In this document: piece after piece, positions 1 through 7,205 of the stretch
How positions within the stretch are numbered: the first letter of the stretch is position 1
Layout: each line of letters opens with the position of its first letter
NCBI RefSeq assembly: GCF_004768545.1
Contig: NZ_CP038634.1
Location: 1,364,001-1,428,000 of the forward strand
Source: Cupriavidus oxalaticus
Lineage (GTDB): Bacteria; Pseudomonadota; Gammaproteobacteria; Burkholderiales; Burkholderiaceae
Length of the DNA: 64,000 nucleotides
Reading direction: 5' to 3'
Made by a program: the position numbers and the translations under genes
Notes under the pieces: model-generated
What the model was told of the DNA's origin: nothing
Database searches by the model: none
Seen by the model: the letters and a program-made list of their open reading frames with translations, nothing else

Positions 1-108
1 CTCGTCTGTGCCGCGACCGCGCTGGTGTGGGCTGGCGGCCAGTGCTTCCCGCGCATGGCCCTTTCGCTGATGCAGGCCACGCCCTGCGACAGCGTTGGCG
101 CCGCCTGA
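1..108 (+). CDS. 3' end of an unidentified CDS cut by the window edge
   Basis: Frame 1 is open from the first base to a TGA at 106-108, giving 35 residues that are hydrophobic at first (ATALVWAGG) and end in DSVGAA. This is probably the C-terminus of a protein that starts outside the window. The residues are too few to name a family. The short hydrophobic start would fit the last part of a membrane or exported protein, which is only a guess. Confidence 0.35.
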   Translation, partial: LVCAATALVWAGGQCFPRMALSLMQATPCDSVGAA

Positions 109-267
109 ATCTGCCCGTCCCTCTCTTGCTTCCCTCCTTCGGCCACCACAGGATTACAGCCTGCGGATGAGGGCGTTCTGTGCGCGCAAGCACTATGCTT
201 GAGATGCCCGGCGTCCGAGCAGCCCCATTCCAAGAGGGCTTGCCGCGCCGGGATGCTAGGGGGTCGT

Positions 268-546
268 ATGGAAGGCGGGATGGAATACCTGGTCGTGCAT
301 GGCTTCGCCGTGCGCGAGGGCCGGGGCAAGTGGGCTTGCTGCTTCGAGATCCGGCTGGCTGGTGCGGGCGAGCAGCCACTGTTGTATCGCGGAGAACTGC
401 ATGGTCGCCGCTACGATTGCGAGCATGCCGCAGCGCAGGCCGCGCGTGAAGCAGGACAGCGTGAAGCGGTGTTGCGGGTGGAAAGCCTGCGCGCACTGAT
501 CCTGGCGCAGCATCGCCTGCGCCTGCCGGCAGCTACGCTGCCCTGA
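268..546 (+). CDS. Small hypothetical protein (92 aa)
   Basis: I do not recognise a family. The product is short, soluble and without a signal peptide or membrane segment. It begins MEGGMEYLVVHGF and has a beta-rich first half (WACCFEIRLAG) and a helical, Ala/Arg-rich second half. The ATG at 268 is preceded by AGGGGG four bases away. The ATG at 280 has GAAGG in front and is an equally good start. The gene stands alone, with about 690 bp of non-coding sequence behind it. It is either a small conserved protein or a chance frame in GC-rich DNA; the well-placed ribosome-binding site tips me towards real. Confidence 0.5.
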   Translation: MEGGMEYLVVHGFAVREGRGKWACCFEIRLAGAGEQPLLYRGELHGRRYDCEHAAAQAAREAGQREAVLRVESLRALILAQHRLRLPAATLP

Positions 547-750
547 GCCAGGGCGCCGCGGCGCCCTGCTGTGTTCCGCGTGCCTCGCCAGCGCCAGCGC
601 GAGGCGCGACCACTGCTGCCGTTGTCCTGCAGCAGTGCTGCCTGCCACCAGTCCCGCTCGCCAGCCATTGCCGTGCACCCACAGGGCATGCACATGCCTG
701 CTGGCGTCGCCGCGCTGCCGAACCCTGTCGCGCGCGCCGTGCCATGCCAC

Positions 751-790
751 AAAAAAAGAAGCCCGCCGACCGGGGGACCATGCGGGCTTT
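751..790 (-). terminator. Intrinsic terminator, minus strand
   Basis: GCCCGC and GCGGGC pair perfectly across a 15-nt loop and are followed on the minus strand by TTCTTTTTTT. This is the most canonical Rho-independent terminator in the window. On the plus strand the stem is followed by only three T, so it works mainly leftwards. Confidence 0.7.
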
Positions 791-900
791 GAAGGCGTGC
801 AGGCAATACTGCCCGCCCACACGTCCTCTTGACGATATCCAATCGGCACGCACGCCTCTATCAACCAGAAGCAGCATGCGCGTCACGCATGCGGCTGAAT
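751..900 (-). ncRNA. Candidate structured small RNA ending in an intrinsic terminator
   Basis: Read on the minus strand, a 7-bp outer stem (GGCGTGC at 856-850 with GCACGCC at 800-794) encloses two smaller hairpins, CGAT-loop-ATCG and GGCA-GTAT-TGCC (813-802). The layout resembles a three-way junction. It is followed directly by a terminator: GCCCGC (787-782), a loop, GCGGGC (766-761), then TTC and a run of seven T. No minus-strand gene lies downstream, so a riboswitch or attenuator in cis is unlikely and a free small RNA is the better reading. A nine-codon frame (MRDAHAASG) just upstream could be a leader peptide. I recognise no Rfam family; 5' end and promoter are not defined. Confidence 0.4.
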
Positions 901-1233
901 GCCACTAAACCGGCTCAACCGGAACTCAACCTCTGCGGCGAACGGTACAGACGCGCTTGCCATCGGCATGCGCGTCCTTGCGCCACGCAATGACGGCCGA
1001 ACCTGTGGGCCCGTGCAAGGTTTGTGCGCCGTCCAACAGACTGTCCTGAACCGCGCGCGCCAAGATCGCCATCAAGACCGATGGCGCAAGCATTTGGCTC
1101 GGGGCAGGGAGAAGGCGGGCATGACAGCAGACAGTCAGTGCACGGCAGCCGGAACGCGAGCGCGAGGGCGCGCATCCGGCGCGGGCCACGCACACCCGCG
1201 ATTGGATCGGCATGGCAGGCGCGGAGGTCTCTA

Positions 1234-2217
1234 GTGTACGGCGACACCAAGATGCGTGGACGTGGCGGGCCTGGGTTGCGTGGCGGCAATCCGGTGTGGT
1301 CGCACGTCAACTGCCATGTCGACCTGTGGATCGAGTTGCTGCACGGACTTGAACTGCCACCGGTCGCCGCGCTGCCGTGCGCAGTGCGCCAGGATTTCGA
1401 GGCCGATCATTTCACGCAGTGCCGCTTTCCGGTGGCGGACCTGGAGCGGCTCTACGGGCTGACCGCCCATGCGCTGACGCTGTACGACTCGCTCGAGTCG
1501 CACGTGGCGGCGCAGACCGCGCGCGGCCATCTCGTCGTGATCGAACTCGACAGCGGCCAGCTGCCGCCGCCGCCCGGCGCGGGCTACCAGCGCCACCGCA
1601 CGCCGACCTGCATCGCCGTCGACGTGCTGATCCCCCAGGCGGGCGCCGTCGGCTATTACCACACCGACGGCTACCACACCGCCAGCGGCGAGGACTACGC
1701 CGCGATCTTCCGGCTGGCACCGGGAGCGCGCAGCGCCGAGTCGCTGCCCTTCGTGCATGCCGAGGTAGTGCGCCGCGATGGCCGGCTGCGCGGGCGCGAG
1801 TCGTTGCTCGACGCTTCGCTGGCGCTGCTGCGCACGCACCTCGGCAACCGTCCGCAGCAGAATCCCGTGACACAGTTCCGTGCCGTGTTTCCCGCCCACC
1901 TGGAGCGGCTGATGGCGCGCGGCGAGCCGGGCTTCCACCACTACGCCTCGGGCGTGCTGCGCCAGCTCGGCGCCAACTTCGAGCTGCTGGCGCGCTACCT
2001 GCGCTGGCTGGTGATGCAGGGACAGGAGGTCCCGGAGAAGGCGGCCGAAGCGTGCTACACGATGGCGTCGGAAGCGATGGTGATGCAGTTCCGGCTGATG
2101 CGCGCCGTGATCAGCCGCAAGCCGGATCGCTGCGAAGACTGCCTGGACCAGCTCGAGGCCTCTTACCAGGCCAGCGTGCCGGCGCTGGCCCGGCATTTCG
2201 GCGAGTATGCGCCATGA
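1234..2217 (+). CDS. DUF1839 family protein, copy 1 (possible papain-fold acyltransferase)
   Basis: The 327-aa product is a paralogue of the protein at 12172-13179: both carry NC-x-x-DLW-x-ELLHG, QDFE-x-DHFT, a DLE-x-LYG block and a GEDY block. The GTG start is chosen because GGAGG (1223-1227) sits six bases upstream; the ATG at 1252 has no such site. Cys27 (VNCHVDLW), Asp106 (IELDSGQLP) and His121 (YQRHRTP) line up with Cys39, Asp118 and His134 of copy 2. I infer a BtrH-like Cys-Asp-His acyltransferase arrangement, but in this copy the 'FYLP' part after the Asp is degraded. The stop overlaps the start of the truncated GH2 gene (ATGA), so the two are translationally coupled. Family membership is fairly sure; the function is not known. 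Confidence 0.85.
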   Translation: MYGDTKMRGRGGPGLRGGNPVWSHVNCHVDLWIELLHGLELPPVAALPCAVRQDFEADHFTQCRFPVADLERLYGLTAHALTLYDSLESHVAAQTARGHLVVIELDSGQLPPPPGAGYQRHRTPTCIAVDVLIPQAGAVGYYHTDGYHTASGEDYAAIFRLAPGARSAESLPFVHAEVVRRDGRLRGRESLLDASLALLRTHLGNRPQQNPVTQFRAVFPAHLERLMARGEPGFHHYASGVLRQLGANFELLARYLRWLVMQGQEVPEKAAEACYTMASEAMVMQFRLMRAVISRKPDRCEDCLDQLEASYQASVPALARHFGEYAP

Positions 2218-3005
2218 CCGCCGCTGCCGAGGCCACGGGCCGGCGAGCCGCCGCCCTCATTTCGGCCGCCGTTCCGTCCGTCGACGTCACACCCCTCACC
2301 GCCTTCACCGACGTTGCGGGGCGCGCGCCTTGCGGCCCGTGGCGATGGCTGCAGACGCTGCCCGGCGCGGCACCGTCGCCCGCGGTGCTCGACGATGGCG
2401 CGTGCTGGCTGCCGGCGCCGGTGCCCGGTTCGGTTGCGATGGCCATGCAGGCGGCGGGCCGCTTGTGCGAAGGCGCGCCGGTGCCGCTGCACTGCCACGA
2501 CTACTGGTACCGGCTGCGTTTTGCCGGACACGGACCGCGGCTGCTGCGGCTGCGCGGCCTGGTTCGCGGCACCGAAGCGTGGGTCAACGGGCGCCAGGTG
2601 ATTGCCGTGGATGATGCGATCGGGCATGGCACTGAACTGCACGAGTTGCACGCACCGCATCAGTTGTACGAGGCCGCGATCGAACTGTCGGGCATGAACA
2701 CGATCCACCTGTGCTTCCGCGCGCCGCGCGTGCTGCATCCCGCCGCGGCGGCAGTGCGTGGCTGGCGCTGCACGGTGGTGGCCGCCGCCGGCCACCTGGC
2801 CGGTTTTCTTCCGCGCGCCTTGCCGTTGGATGAGGTCGGGCCATGCCAGCCCGTCGAATTGCTTGCGCCCATCACGCTCTTTACGCCATTTGCGCCCCTT
2901 CCGGCACCGCTCGTTTCCGCCGGCCGCCCCGCGCTTCCACCCGTCTCCGACTTTTGCAGGAGGGCCCGGCACCTGCCGGCGCCGCTGCAGCGCGCTGCAC
3001 GCTGA
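2214..3005 (+). CDS. Truncated GH2-like protein: N-terminal sugar-binding domain only
   Basis: The 263 residues match only the N-terminal part of the 863-aa GH2 protein at 9555-12146. Shared blocks are WLPAPVPGSVA, the HDYWYRLRFAG region, the LRGLVRGTEAWVNG jelly-roll strands and VGPxxxVELLxP. After the last block the sequence runs out into a Pro/Ala/Arg-rich tail that looks like read-through of degraded DNA. The whole catalytic barrel, with both active-site glutamates, is missing. The start ATG overlaps the stop of the DUF1839 gene, and the frame is open upstream, so a longer reading is possible but would be the shadow of DUF1839. It is either a decayed duplicate or a retained stand-alone carbohydrate-binding domain. 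Calling it a gene remnant is the safer choice. Confidence 0.7.
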   Translation: MTAAAEATGRRAAALISAAVPSVDVTPLTAFTDVAGRAPCGPWRWLQTLPGAAPSPAVLDDGACWLPAPVPGSVAMAMQAAGRLCEGAPVPLHCHDYWYRLRFAGHGPRLLRLRGLVRGTEAWVNGRQVIAVDDAIGHGTELHELHAPHQLYEAAIELSGMNTIHLCFRAPRVLHPAAAAVRGWRCTVVAAAGHLAGFLPRALPLDEVGPCQPVELLAPITLFTPFAPLPAPLVSAGRPALPPVSDFCRRARHLPAPLQRAAR

Positions 3006-3301
3006 TTGCGCCGTGGCCGGGCATCCGCTCGGCTTTCCGGCCAACCTCCCGATGGATGAGCGCTTCCCAACCATTCGCCTACTGTCGCAGCGCCTCGCCA
3101 TGACGCTAAATAGAGTCACTGGCTTGCAGTCAGCGCCGCAGCAGGGTCAACGGCGCAGCCAGGCAGTCGGAAACCAGTCATGCCGGTCCATGCCGGCGCT
3201 GAACGGGGACCGGCAAGGCTGAAGCCCGTTTTCCCGAGTGGCGTTCGCCGAGCCGGCTGGACGTTGTTCCCGAAAACGGGTTTGGACAGGGGGTACGAAA
3301 A
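3006..3301. repeat. Intergenic spacer with a degenerate repeat and an inverted repeat
   Basis: Bases around 3160-3215 translate on the minus strand to APAWTGMTGF. This resembles the 'PAFAGMT' read-through of dispersed intergenic repeats seen in many proteobacteria. Beside it, AAGCCCGTTTTCCCGAG (about 3221-3237) and CCCGAAAACGGGTTT (about 3269-3283) face each other as inverted arms. I see no gene. The promoter of the Crp-type regulator at 3302 should lie here. Confidence 0.4.
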
Positions 3302-4024
3302 ATGATTACGCATCGGTCGGAACTGCATGTCAATCACCTGCTCAGCGCGTTGCCGCGTGGCGAGTGGGAAGCGCTGGCCCAGCATTTCGAGCTGGTCCGG
3401 CTGCGCGCCGGGGAGTTGCTCACCGATTCCGGCCAGCGCATCGTCCACGTCTACTTTCCAACCACGGCAGTGGTTTCGCTGCTGTCGCTGCTCGAAGACG
3501 GCGCGACCGTCGAGATCGCCGCGGTCGGCCATGAAGGGCTGGTCGGGATCCCGGTGGTCACCGGCGGCGACACCATGCCCAGCCGCGTCGAAGTGCGCAG
3601 CCCCGGCCTGGCCTACCGCATTCCCGCACGCATGCTGCGCGCCGAGCTGCCGCGCCTGCCCACGCTGCAGCGCGTGACGCTGCTGTACGTGCAGGCGATG
3701 CTGACGCAGATCGCACAGACCGCCGCGTGCAACCGCCACCACTCGCTGAACAAGCAGCTGTGCCGCTGGCTGCTGCTGGCGATCGACCGGCTCAGTTCCA
3801 ACGAGCTGGTGATCACGCAGCAGGTCATCGCCAACATGCTCGGCGTGCGCCGCGAAGGCGTGACCGAGGCCGCGGGCAAGCTGGAGGACCTGGGACTGAT
3901 CCACCACAGCCGCGGCCATATCACGGTACTGGACCGCTGCGGCCTGGAGAAGCATTCATGCGAATGCTACAAGCTGGTCAAGCGCGAATATGACCGGCTG
4001 CTGCCCGCGCTGGCCAGCGCCTGA
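3302..4024 (+). CDS. Crp/Fnr-family transcriptional regulator
   Basis: The 240-aa protein has an N-terminal cyclic-nucleotide-binding-like barrel (about residues 10-130: LRAGELLTDSGQ, VYFPTTAVVSLLSLLEDG) and a C-terminal winged helix (about 170-215: ITQQVIANMLGVRREGVTEA, then LEDLGLIHHSRGHITVLDR). There are four cysteines but not the N-terminal cluster of Fnr, so oxygen sensing by an iron-sulfur cluster is unlikely. The subfamily is the one often annotated 'Crp/Fnr family' in Cupriavidus and Ralstonia, with an unknown ligand. It lies 86 bp upstream of a Wzc-type gene on the same strand, so control of that gene or of the EPS locus is plausible. No obvious Crp box is visible in its own promoter. 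Confidence 0.9.
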   Translation: MITHRSELHVNHLLSALPRGEWEALAQHFELVRLRAGELLTDSGQRIVHVYFPTTAVVSLLSLLEDGATVEIAAVGHEGLVGIPVVTGGDTMPSRVEVRSPGLAYRIPARMLRAELPRLPTLQRVTLLYVQAMLTQIAQTAACNRHHSLNKQLCRWLLLAIDRLSSNELVITQQVIANMLGVRREGVTEAAGKLEDLGLIHHSRGHITVLDRCGLEKHSCECYKLVKREYDRLLPALASA

Positions 4025-4110
4025 ACGGCGCTGCCAGCTGCCCCTGGCGGCGTGAGGTGGCCACGCGCGGCGCAGGACGCCGCGCTGATCCCATTTGAGG
4101 AGCGGTACCC

Positions 4111-6543
4111 GTGAGCAGACTGTCATATGCCAGTGCACCGGCGGAAGGTGCGGCCCCCCGGCGCGAAGCCCAGCCCGCCAGCACGCGCCAGGCGCGCGCG
4201 CTGATGGACCATATGGGCTGGATCGTCGCCGCGGGCGTTGTCGGCGCCGGCGTCGGCGCGCTGGTGGCGCTGTCCGAGCCGCCGCAATACCGTGCGCAGG
4301 CGCTGGTGCAGGTGGAGGGCCGCGACGGCGGCGTGCGCAGCGTGGCGCAGACGCAGGGCGCCGCCGGCTTCGACGCGGGGCTGCTCAAGAGCCGCGCCGT
4401 GGTCGGGCCCGTGGTGGAGCGGCTGCGCCTGGATATCACCGCGCAGCCGCTGCGCGCGCCGCTGGTGGGCGCGCTGGTCGACCGCTTTTCCACGCCCGGC
4501 CACGTGCGCGGCACCTGGCCCGCAAGCCAGGGCTATGCCTGGGGCGGCGAACGCCTGGTGGTCGACACCATGACCGTGCCCGAGGACCTGGTGGACCAGC
4601 CACTGGTGTTCGAGACGCGCCGCGACGGCGCCTACCGCCTTTTCGACCATGACGTGCTGCTGCTCGAGGGCCGTGTCGGGGAGACCGCCAGCGGCAACGG
4701 CATCACGCTGCGCGTGGACCGCATCGAGGCCGCGCCCGGCACGCGCTTCGCACTGACGCGGCATGACCTCGCGCGCACCGCCGAGGCCGTGCGCAAGGGC
4801 CTCCAGGTCGAGAGCGAAGGCGCGCAGATGTCCGCGAGTCAGGGCAGCGCACCGGCGCAGCCGGGCGGCACGGTGCGCGTGGGCTGGCAGTATGCGGACC
4901 GCCAGCTTGCTGCCGAGCTGGTCAACGGCGTCACGCGCGCCTATATCGACGGACAGACCACCAAGCGCCGCGAGGACGCCGCCGGCACGCTGGCCTTCCT
5001 GTCGAACGAATTGCCGCGCGTGCAGGCCGAGCTGACCCGTGCGGAAGAGGCGCTGACGCGCTACCGCGCGCGTACCGGCTCGATGGCGCCCAGCCGCGAT
5101 GCGCAATCGTTCCTGAACAACAGCATGGAGTACCAGCGCCAGATCGCCGCGCTGCGGCTGGAGCGCACACGGCTGCTGCAGCGCTTCACCACCGAGGCCA
5201 ATGAAGTGCGCATGGTCGACAGCCAGATTCAGCAGATGACGCGCGAGCGCGCCGAGATCGATGCGCGCATGCAAAGCCTGTCGGCCTCCGAGCGCGAATC
5301 GGTGGCGCTGACGCGCGACGTCAAGGTGGCCGAGGACATGTACATGGCCCTGCGCACCAAGGTCGAGCAGCTGTCGCTGATGCTGTCCGACAGCTCCAGC
5401 CAGCTGCGCGTAATCGACGCCGCGATCGCGCCGGTGACGCCGGTGGGGATCGGCACGTGGCCGTTCGCTTCCGTGGGCGCGCTGCTCGGGCTGTGCCTGG
5501 GCGTGGCCGGCATCAACCTGCGCCAGCGCCTGCGCCCGTCGGTGGCCAGCGCGGCTGATGCCGAAGAGCGGCTTGGCATGGCGATGCTCGGCGACATCGC
5601 CTTCAGCAACGAGCAGGCCGATCTGGAGCGCCAGATCGAAACCAAGCGCAGCCTGGGCATTGCCGCGGGCTTCACGCTGCCGACCGAGGCGCGCCTGGGC
5701 TGGCCCGAGCCGGGCACCGAGGTGATCGATGCCGTGACCGCGGCCGCGCCGGAGGACAAGCGCGCGCGCGCCGAACGCCTGCTGCGCCAGGGCCTGCACG
5801 ACCAGTACCTGCTGGCGCGGCGCGCGCCGCATTCGCTGGCGGTGGAGGGATTGCGTACCTTGCGTGCGGCGCTGCACTTCGCGCTGCGCGATGCGCCCAA
5901 TTGCCTGGTGGCGATCACCAGCCCGGCCAGCGGCGCGGGCAAGACCTTTACCGCGGTCAACCTCGCGGTGCTGTTTGCCGAGGCCGGCCAGCGCGTGCTG
6001 CTGATCGACGCGGACCTGCGCCGCGGGCGCGTGGCGGACTGGTTCGACCAGCCGGTAGAGCCGGGCCTGGCCGAAGTGCTGGCCGGGCGCGCCGCGATCG
6101 CCGACGCGGTCAGGCCGAGCGTGGTCAGCGGCCTGTTCCTGCTCAATCGCGGCGCGGCGCCGGCGAATCCGTCCGAGTTGCTGATGCTGCCGGCGCTGGC
6201 GGAAACGCTGCGCCTGTGCGCGGGCCGCTTCGACCTGGTGCTGGTCGATACTCCGCCGGTGCTGGCGGTGGCGGATGCCACGCTGGTGTCCAACCTGGCA
6301 GGCTCCACGCTGGTGGTGGTGCGCGCTGACGTAACCGCGGCGGGCCAGGTTGACGACGCCCTCAAGCGCCTCGCGCATGCCAACGCGCGGCTGGCGGGCG
6401 GGATCCTGAACGGGGTCATGCCACGGCGCAGCAACAGGTCGGACTTCAATACCATCAATCCCTATCTGGGCATGCCCTTGCCCAAGGCGGAAGCGAAGCG
6501 CCCGGCATTGACCAGGCAAGTCAATGGAGCGGAGAAAGCCTGA
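4111..6543 (+). CDS. Wzc/GumC-type polysaccharide co-polymerase with a kinase domain lacking a tyrosine tail
   Basis: The 810-aa inner-membrane protein controls EPS chain length and export. A first membrane segment (about 38-54, WIVAAGVVGAGVGALVAL) is followed by a Wzz periplasmic domain with a long coiled coil, a second segment (about 450-470) and a cytoplasmic BY-kinase-type ATPase. Walker A is SPASGAGKTF near residue 604, Walker A' is LLIDADLRRG and Walker B is LVLVDTPPVLAVADA. The C-terminus ends NPYLGMP...QVNGAEKA with one tyrosine only. The usual autophosphorylated tyrosine cluster is absent, unlike the second Wzc at 15706-17928. The GTG start is preceded by GAGGAG eight bases away. No phosphatase or Wza gene is next to it. 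It may act as a second co-polymerase or on the same export complex. Confidence 0.92.
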   Translation: MSRLSYASAPAEGAAPRREAQPASTRQARALMDHMGWIVAAGVVGAGVGALVALSEPPQYRAQALVQVEGRDGGVRSVAQTQGAAGFDAGLLKSRAVVGPVVERLRLDITAQPLRAPLVGALVDRFSTPGHVRGTWPASQGYAWGGERLVVDTMTVPEDLVDQPLVFETRRDGAYRLFDHDVLLLEGRVGETASGNGITLRVDRIEAAPGTRFALTRHDLARTAEAVRKGLQVESEGAQMSASQGSAPAQPGGTVRVGWQYADRQLAAELVNGVTRAYIDGQTTKRREDAAGTLAFLSNELPRVQAELTRAEEALTRYRARTGSMAPSRDAQSFLNNSMEYQRQIAALRLERTRLLQRFTTEANEVRMVDSQIQQMTRERAEIDARMQSLSASERESVALTRDVKVAEDMYMALRTKVEQLSLMLSDSSSQLRVIDAAIAPVTPVGIGTWPFASVGALLGLCLGVAGINLRQRLRPSVASAADAEERLGMAMLGDIAFSNEQADLERQIETKRSLGIAAGFTLPTEARLGWPEPGTEVIDAVTAAAPEDKRARAERLLRQGLHDQYLLARRAPHSLAVEGLRTLRAALHFALRDAPNCLVAITSPASGAGKTFTAVNLAVLFAEAGQRVLLIDADLRRGRVADWFDQPVEPGLAEVLAGRAAIADAVRPSVVSGLFLLNRGAAPANPSELLMLPALAETLRLCAGRFDLVLVDTPPVLAVADATLVSNLAGSTLVVVRADVTAAGQVDDALKRLAHANARLAGGILNGVMPRRSNRSDFNTINPYLGMPLPKAEAKRPALTRQVNGAEKA

Positions 6544-6953
6544 AGCTGGAGCTCAGGGTCGCGGGACGTGCCAGTTTCTGCGCGACATACGCACGAGCGC
6601 ATGCAGCAACGCCGGCAAAGCGTTACGCAGAAACGGGTACGTCCGCATCGCGTGACGGCCCTCGGTCGGTGCCGCCTCCGCGCGGAGCTGCTCCATTGGT
6701 AGCGCTATGGCAAGAAGATCCTGACAGGGTCTTCGCCCCGAGGCCTGGATGTCCCTTCGTGCTTTCCCGCGCAAAGACCACGCATTGCCCTCGCAACTGC
6801 AGCCGGGCTTCTCCGCCCGGAGCTCGCCGTGCCCGGGCAGCCTTGCAGGCGTGCCGGCACCGCAGCCCATTGGTACGGAAGCGTACCGATTCGAGCCCGA
6901 AGTTCAGGCTAAATGGCTCAACACCATGCTTCCCCAAAATCTGGAGTCCCAGC
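6544..6953. other. Intergenic region upstream of the carrier-protein operon
   Basis: This 410-bp stretch should carry the promoter for the carrier-protein module. It contains the first copy (6625-6641) of the 17-bp repeat ACGCAGAAACGGGTACG. I see no convincing gene in it; the frame that runs into the carrier-protein gene from 6669 is Pro/Arg-rich and lacks a ribosome-binding site. Confidence 0.5.
6625..6641 (+). repeat. 17-bp intergenic repeat, copy 1 (ACGCAGAAACGGGTACG)
   Basis: Identical copies occur at 44416-44432 and 47964-47980, all outside genes. The sequence is not palindromic. It may be a binding site for a regulator of the locus or the core of a dispersed repeat. This copy lies about 310 bp upstream of the carrier-protein start. 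Confidence 0.6.
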
Positions 6954-7205
6954 ATGAGAGCAGCCATACGTACCATCCTCTTGGAAGTGGCTCGTCTGAA
7001 CGTGCCAGTTGAATCGTTGGACGACCACGCCGATCTGTATGAAGCAGGACTGTCGTCGCTGGCGACCGTGCACGTCATGATCGCGATCGAGAACGCTTTC
7101 GGCATCGAAATCCCCGATCGCATGCTGACCCGCCAGCTGTTTCGCAGCATCGGCGCACTGGCGACGGCAGCCGAGCAACTCAAGAATGAGCAGGAGGCGG
7201 CGTGA
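6954..7205 (+). CDS. Stand-alone acyl/aminoacyl carrier protein
   Basis: The 83-aa protein has the four-helix carrier-protein pattern and the phosphopantetheine site in DLYEAGLSSLATVHVMIAIE, with Ser35 the predicted attachment residue. After 4'-phosphopantetheinylation it would hold an acyl or aminoacyl group as a thioester. Its genetic partner is the SerRS-like amino acid:[carrier protein] ligase two genes downstream, as in the Bradyrhizobium and Agrobacterium pairs described for that ligase family. This makes an amino acid the likely cargo rather than a fatty acyl chain. The ATG at 6954 opens the compact domain. The stop overlaps the GTG of the next gene, so the module is one operon. No phosphopantetheinyl transferase is nearby; a housekeeping one would be needed. 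Confidence 0.9.
   Translation: MRAAIRTILLEVARLNVPVESLDDHADLYEAGLSSLATVHVMIAIENAFGIEIPDRMLTRQLFRSIGALATAAEQLKNEQEAA

Larger units (their letters stand above)
547..1233. other. Intergenic region with a minus-strand hairpin and terminator
   Basis: No protein-coding gene is supported here. The notable content is a three-stem inverted-repeat structure followed by an intrinsic terminator on the minus strand (751-900), described as an ncRNA candidate. The remainder, about 900-1233, holds the 5' region of the DUF1839 gene; I see no clear -35/-10 pair. Confidence 0.6.

Noticed and set aside
533..886. Possible leu-type leader peptide (MLLLVDRG) before the minus-strand terminator
   Set aside because: The frame runs through the terminator and on for 80 codons, and no leucine or other biosynthetic gene follows on that strand. 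The structured RNA reading is better supported.
1377..2213. Upstream extension of the truncated GH2 frame
   Set aside because: This part lies in another frame of the DUF1839 gene and is Arg/Ala-rich; the ATG at 2214 overlaps the DUF1839 stop and begins the homologous part.
3107..3300. Insertion sequence remnant upstream of the Crp-type gene
   Set aside because: There is no transposase fragment or target duplication; only a short PAFAGMT-like repeat and an inverted repeat are visible.
4123..6519. Long minus-strand frame of 798 codons opposite the first Wzc gene
   Set aside because: It mirrors the codon structure of the Wzc gene in very GC-rich DNA, is His/Arg/Gln-rich, has no domain features and no ribosome-binding site.
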